The position numbers and the translations under genes were made by a program. A stretch of 13,710 nucleotides of DNA from contig CAIZOZ010000512.1 of assembly GCA_903934745.1 (NCBI GenBank), positions 1-13,710 of the forward strand. Reading direction: 5' to 3'. The DNA comes from an uncultured cyanobacterium. Its GTDB lineage: Bacteria; Cyanobacteriota; Cyanobacteriia; PCC-6307; Cyanobiaceae. The notes under the pieces were generated by a model. That model was not told the DNA's origin. It searched no databases and saw nothing but the letters and a program-made list of their open reading frames with translations. Below are positions 13,371-13,710 of the stretch, piece after piece (positions within the stretch are counted from its first letter, which is position 1; the number at the start of each line of letters is the position of its first letter).

Positions 13371-13628
13371 ATGAAGGTTTCTGCAGGCACCCGAGGCACC
13401 AGCTTCGGCAACGGCCGACAGGTCACGATCACGGTCACCGGGCTGGCCCAAAACGACTTCGTGCGCAGTGCCGACTGCGTCATGCAGGTCCCCTACACCC
13501 GAATGAATGAAACGCTGCAGCTGGTGCACCGCATGGGCGGCAAGGTCACCGAGGTGGCCGTGAGCGGCGGAGACATCCCGGCGGCCACCACAGCCCCCAA
13601 AAAATCCAAACTCAAGTCCAAGAGCTGA
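13371..13628 (+). CDS. cpcD: Phycobilisome rod-capping linker (CpcD)
   Basis: CpcD is a small linker that caps the outer end of phycocyanin rods and limits rod length. The 85-residue protein consists of a CpcD domain (about residues 15-65: GRQVTITVTGLAQNDFVRSA, VMQVPYTRMNETLQLVHRMG, GKVTEV) plus a Lys/Ser-rich tail (PKKSKLKSKS). The core aligns by eye with the C-terminal domain of the preceding CpcC (FRVEITGF against VTITVTGL, and QRQGGRIASL against HRMGGKVTEV). Length is normal. The start is the ATG giving MKVSAGTRGTSFGNGRQ; the longer frame upstream overlaps cpcC out of frame. It forms a two-gene unit with cpcC and is followed by a terminator-like hairpin 44 nt after its stop. Confidence 0.9.
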   Translation: MKVSAGTRGTSFGNGRQVTITVTGLAQNDFVRSADCVMQVPYTRMNETLQLVHRMGGKVTEVAVSGGDIPAATTAPKKSKLKSKS

Positions 13629-13671
13629 GGTCAGGCGCCCTTGCCATGGCGGCTCCAACCCCTTCTCCTCC

Positions 13672-13698
13672 GGGGCCCTGCATGGGCCCCTCTTCATT
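13672..13698 (+). terminator. Intrinsic terminator candidate after cpcC-cpcD
   Basis: A perfect 7-bp GC-only stem (GGGGCCC, loop TGCAT, GGGCCCC) is followed by the T-rich tail TCTTCATT. The tail is not a pure T-run, but stem strength and position after cpcD make it a good terminator candidate. Confidence 0.7.
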
Positions 13699-13710
13699 GG
13701 CAGGAGCGCC

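Noticed and set aside
1..13710. CRISPR arrays, insertion sequences, prophage or defence genes
   Set aside because: No regularly spaced repeats, transposase or integrase motifs, or foreign-looking composition were seen; gene content is core photosynthetic and housekeeping.

Overview
The window reads as chromosome of a GC-rich picocyanobacterium (Synechococcus/Cyanobium type). It carries photosystem II genes (psbM, psbB, psbT), phycobilisome linker genes and a CpcT-type bilin lyase. Proteins are compact, spacers are short, and coding sequence is strongly GC-biased at third positions. No transposase, integrase, CRISPR array or phage gene was seen, so this looks like core genome rather than an island.

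Layout. On the minus strand, a 2Fe-2S ferredoxin gene (395-856) is followed by psbM (242-349). It diverges from psbB-psbT (1014-2705), which ends at a strong intrinsic terminator (2741-2767). nrdR (2971-3471) stands alone. From 3678 a long plus-strand block begins: rpsA (ribosomal protein S1), a HAD phosphatase, metK, an FGGY sugar kinase, a 39-residue membrane protein, a DUF2470 protein, comF, tRNA-Phe, a 77-residue unknown protein and a cpcT/cpeT-family lyase. Several neighbours in this block overlap by 4 to 26 nt. A 632-nt stretch with no credible gene follows (10428-11059).

The right end holds phycobilisome genes. A rod linker with a C-terminal membrane helix (cpcL/cpcG2 type, 11060-11827) meets a convergent unknown coiled-coil gene (11840-12271, minus). 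Then come the rod linker cpcC (12479-13324) and the rod-capping linker cpcD (13371-13628), closed by a terminator-like hairpin (13672-13698).

How the genes relate. PsbB, PsbT and PsbM are PSII subunits. CpcT-type lyase, CpcL, CpcC and CpcD build and decorate phycobilisome rods; the CpcL form suggests a membrane-anchored rod antenna besides the normal phycobilisome. The phycocyanin subunit genes cpcBA are not in the window. MetK makes S-adenosylmethionine, NrdR represses ribonucleotide reductase, and S1 and tRNA-Phe serve translation.

No clearly new multi-gene system was found. The best leads are the coiled-coil gene with a repeated PF-x-DE tail inside the linker cluster, the 77-residue gene between tRNA-Phe and the lyase, the membrane-anchored linker without cpcBA beside it, and an HLR1-like repeat ahead of cpcC. 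All assignments rest on reading the sequence; no database search was run.
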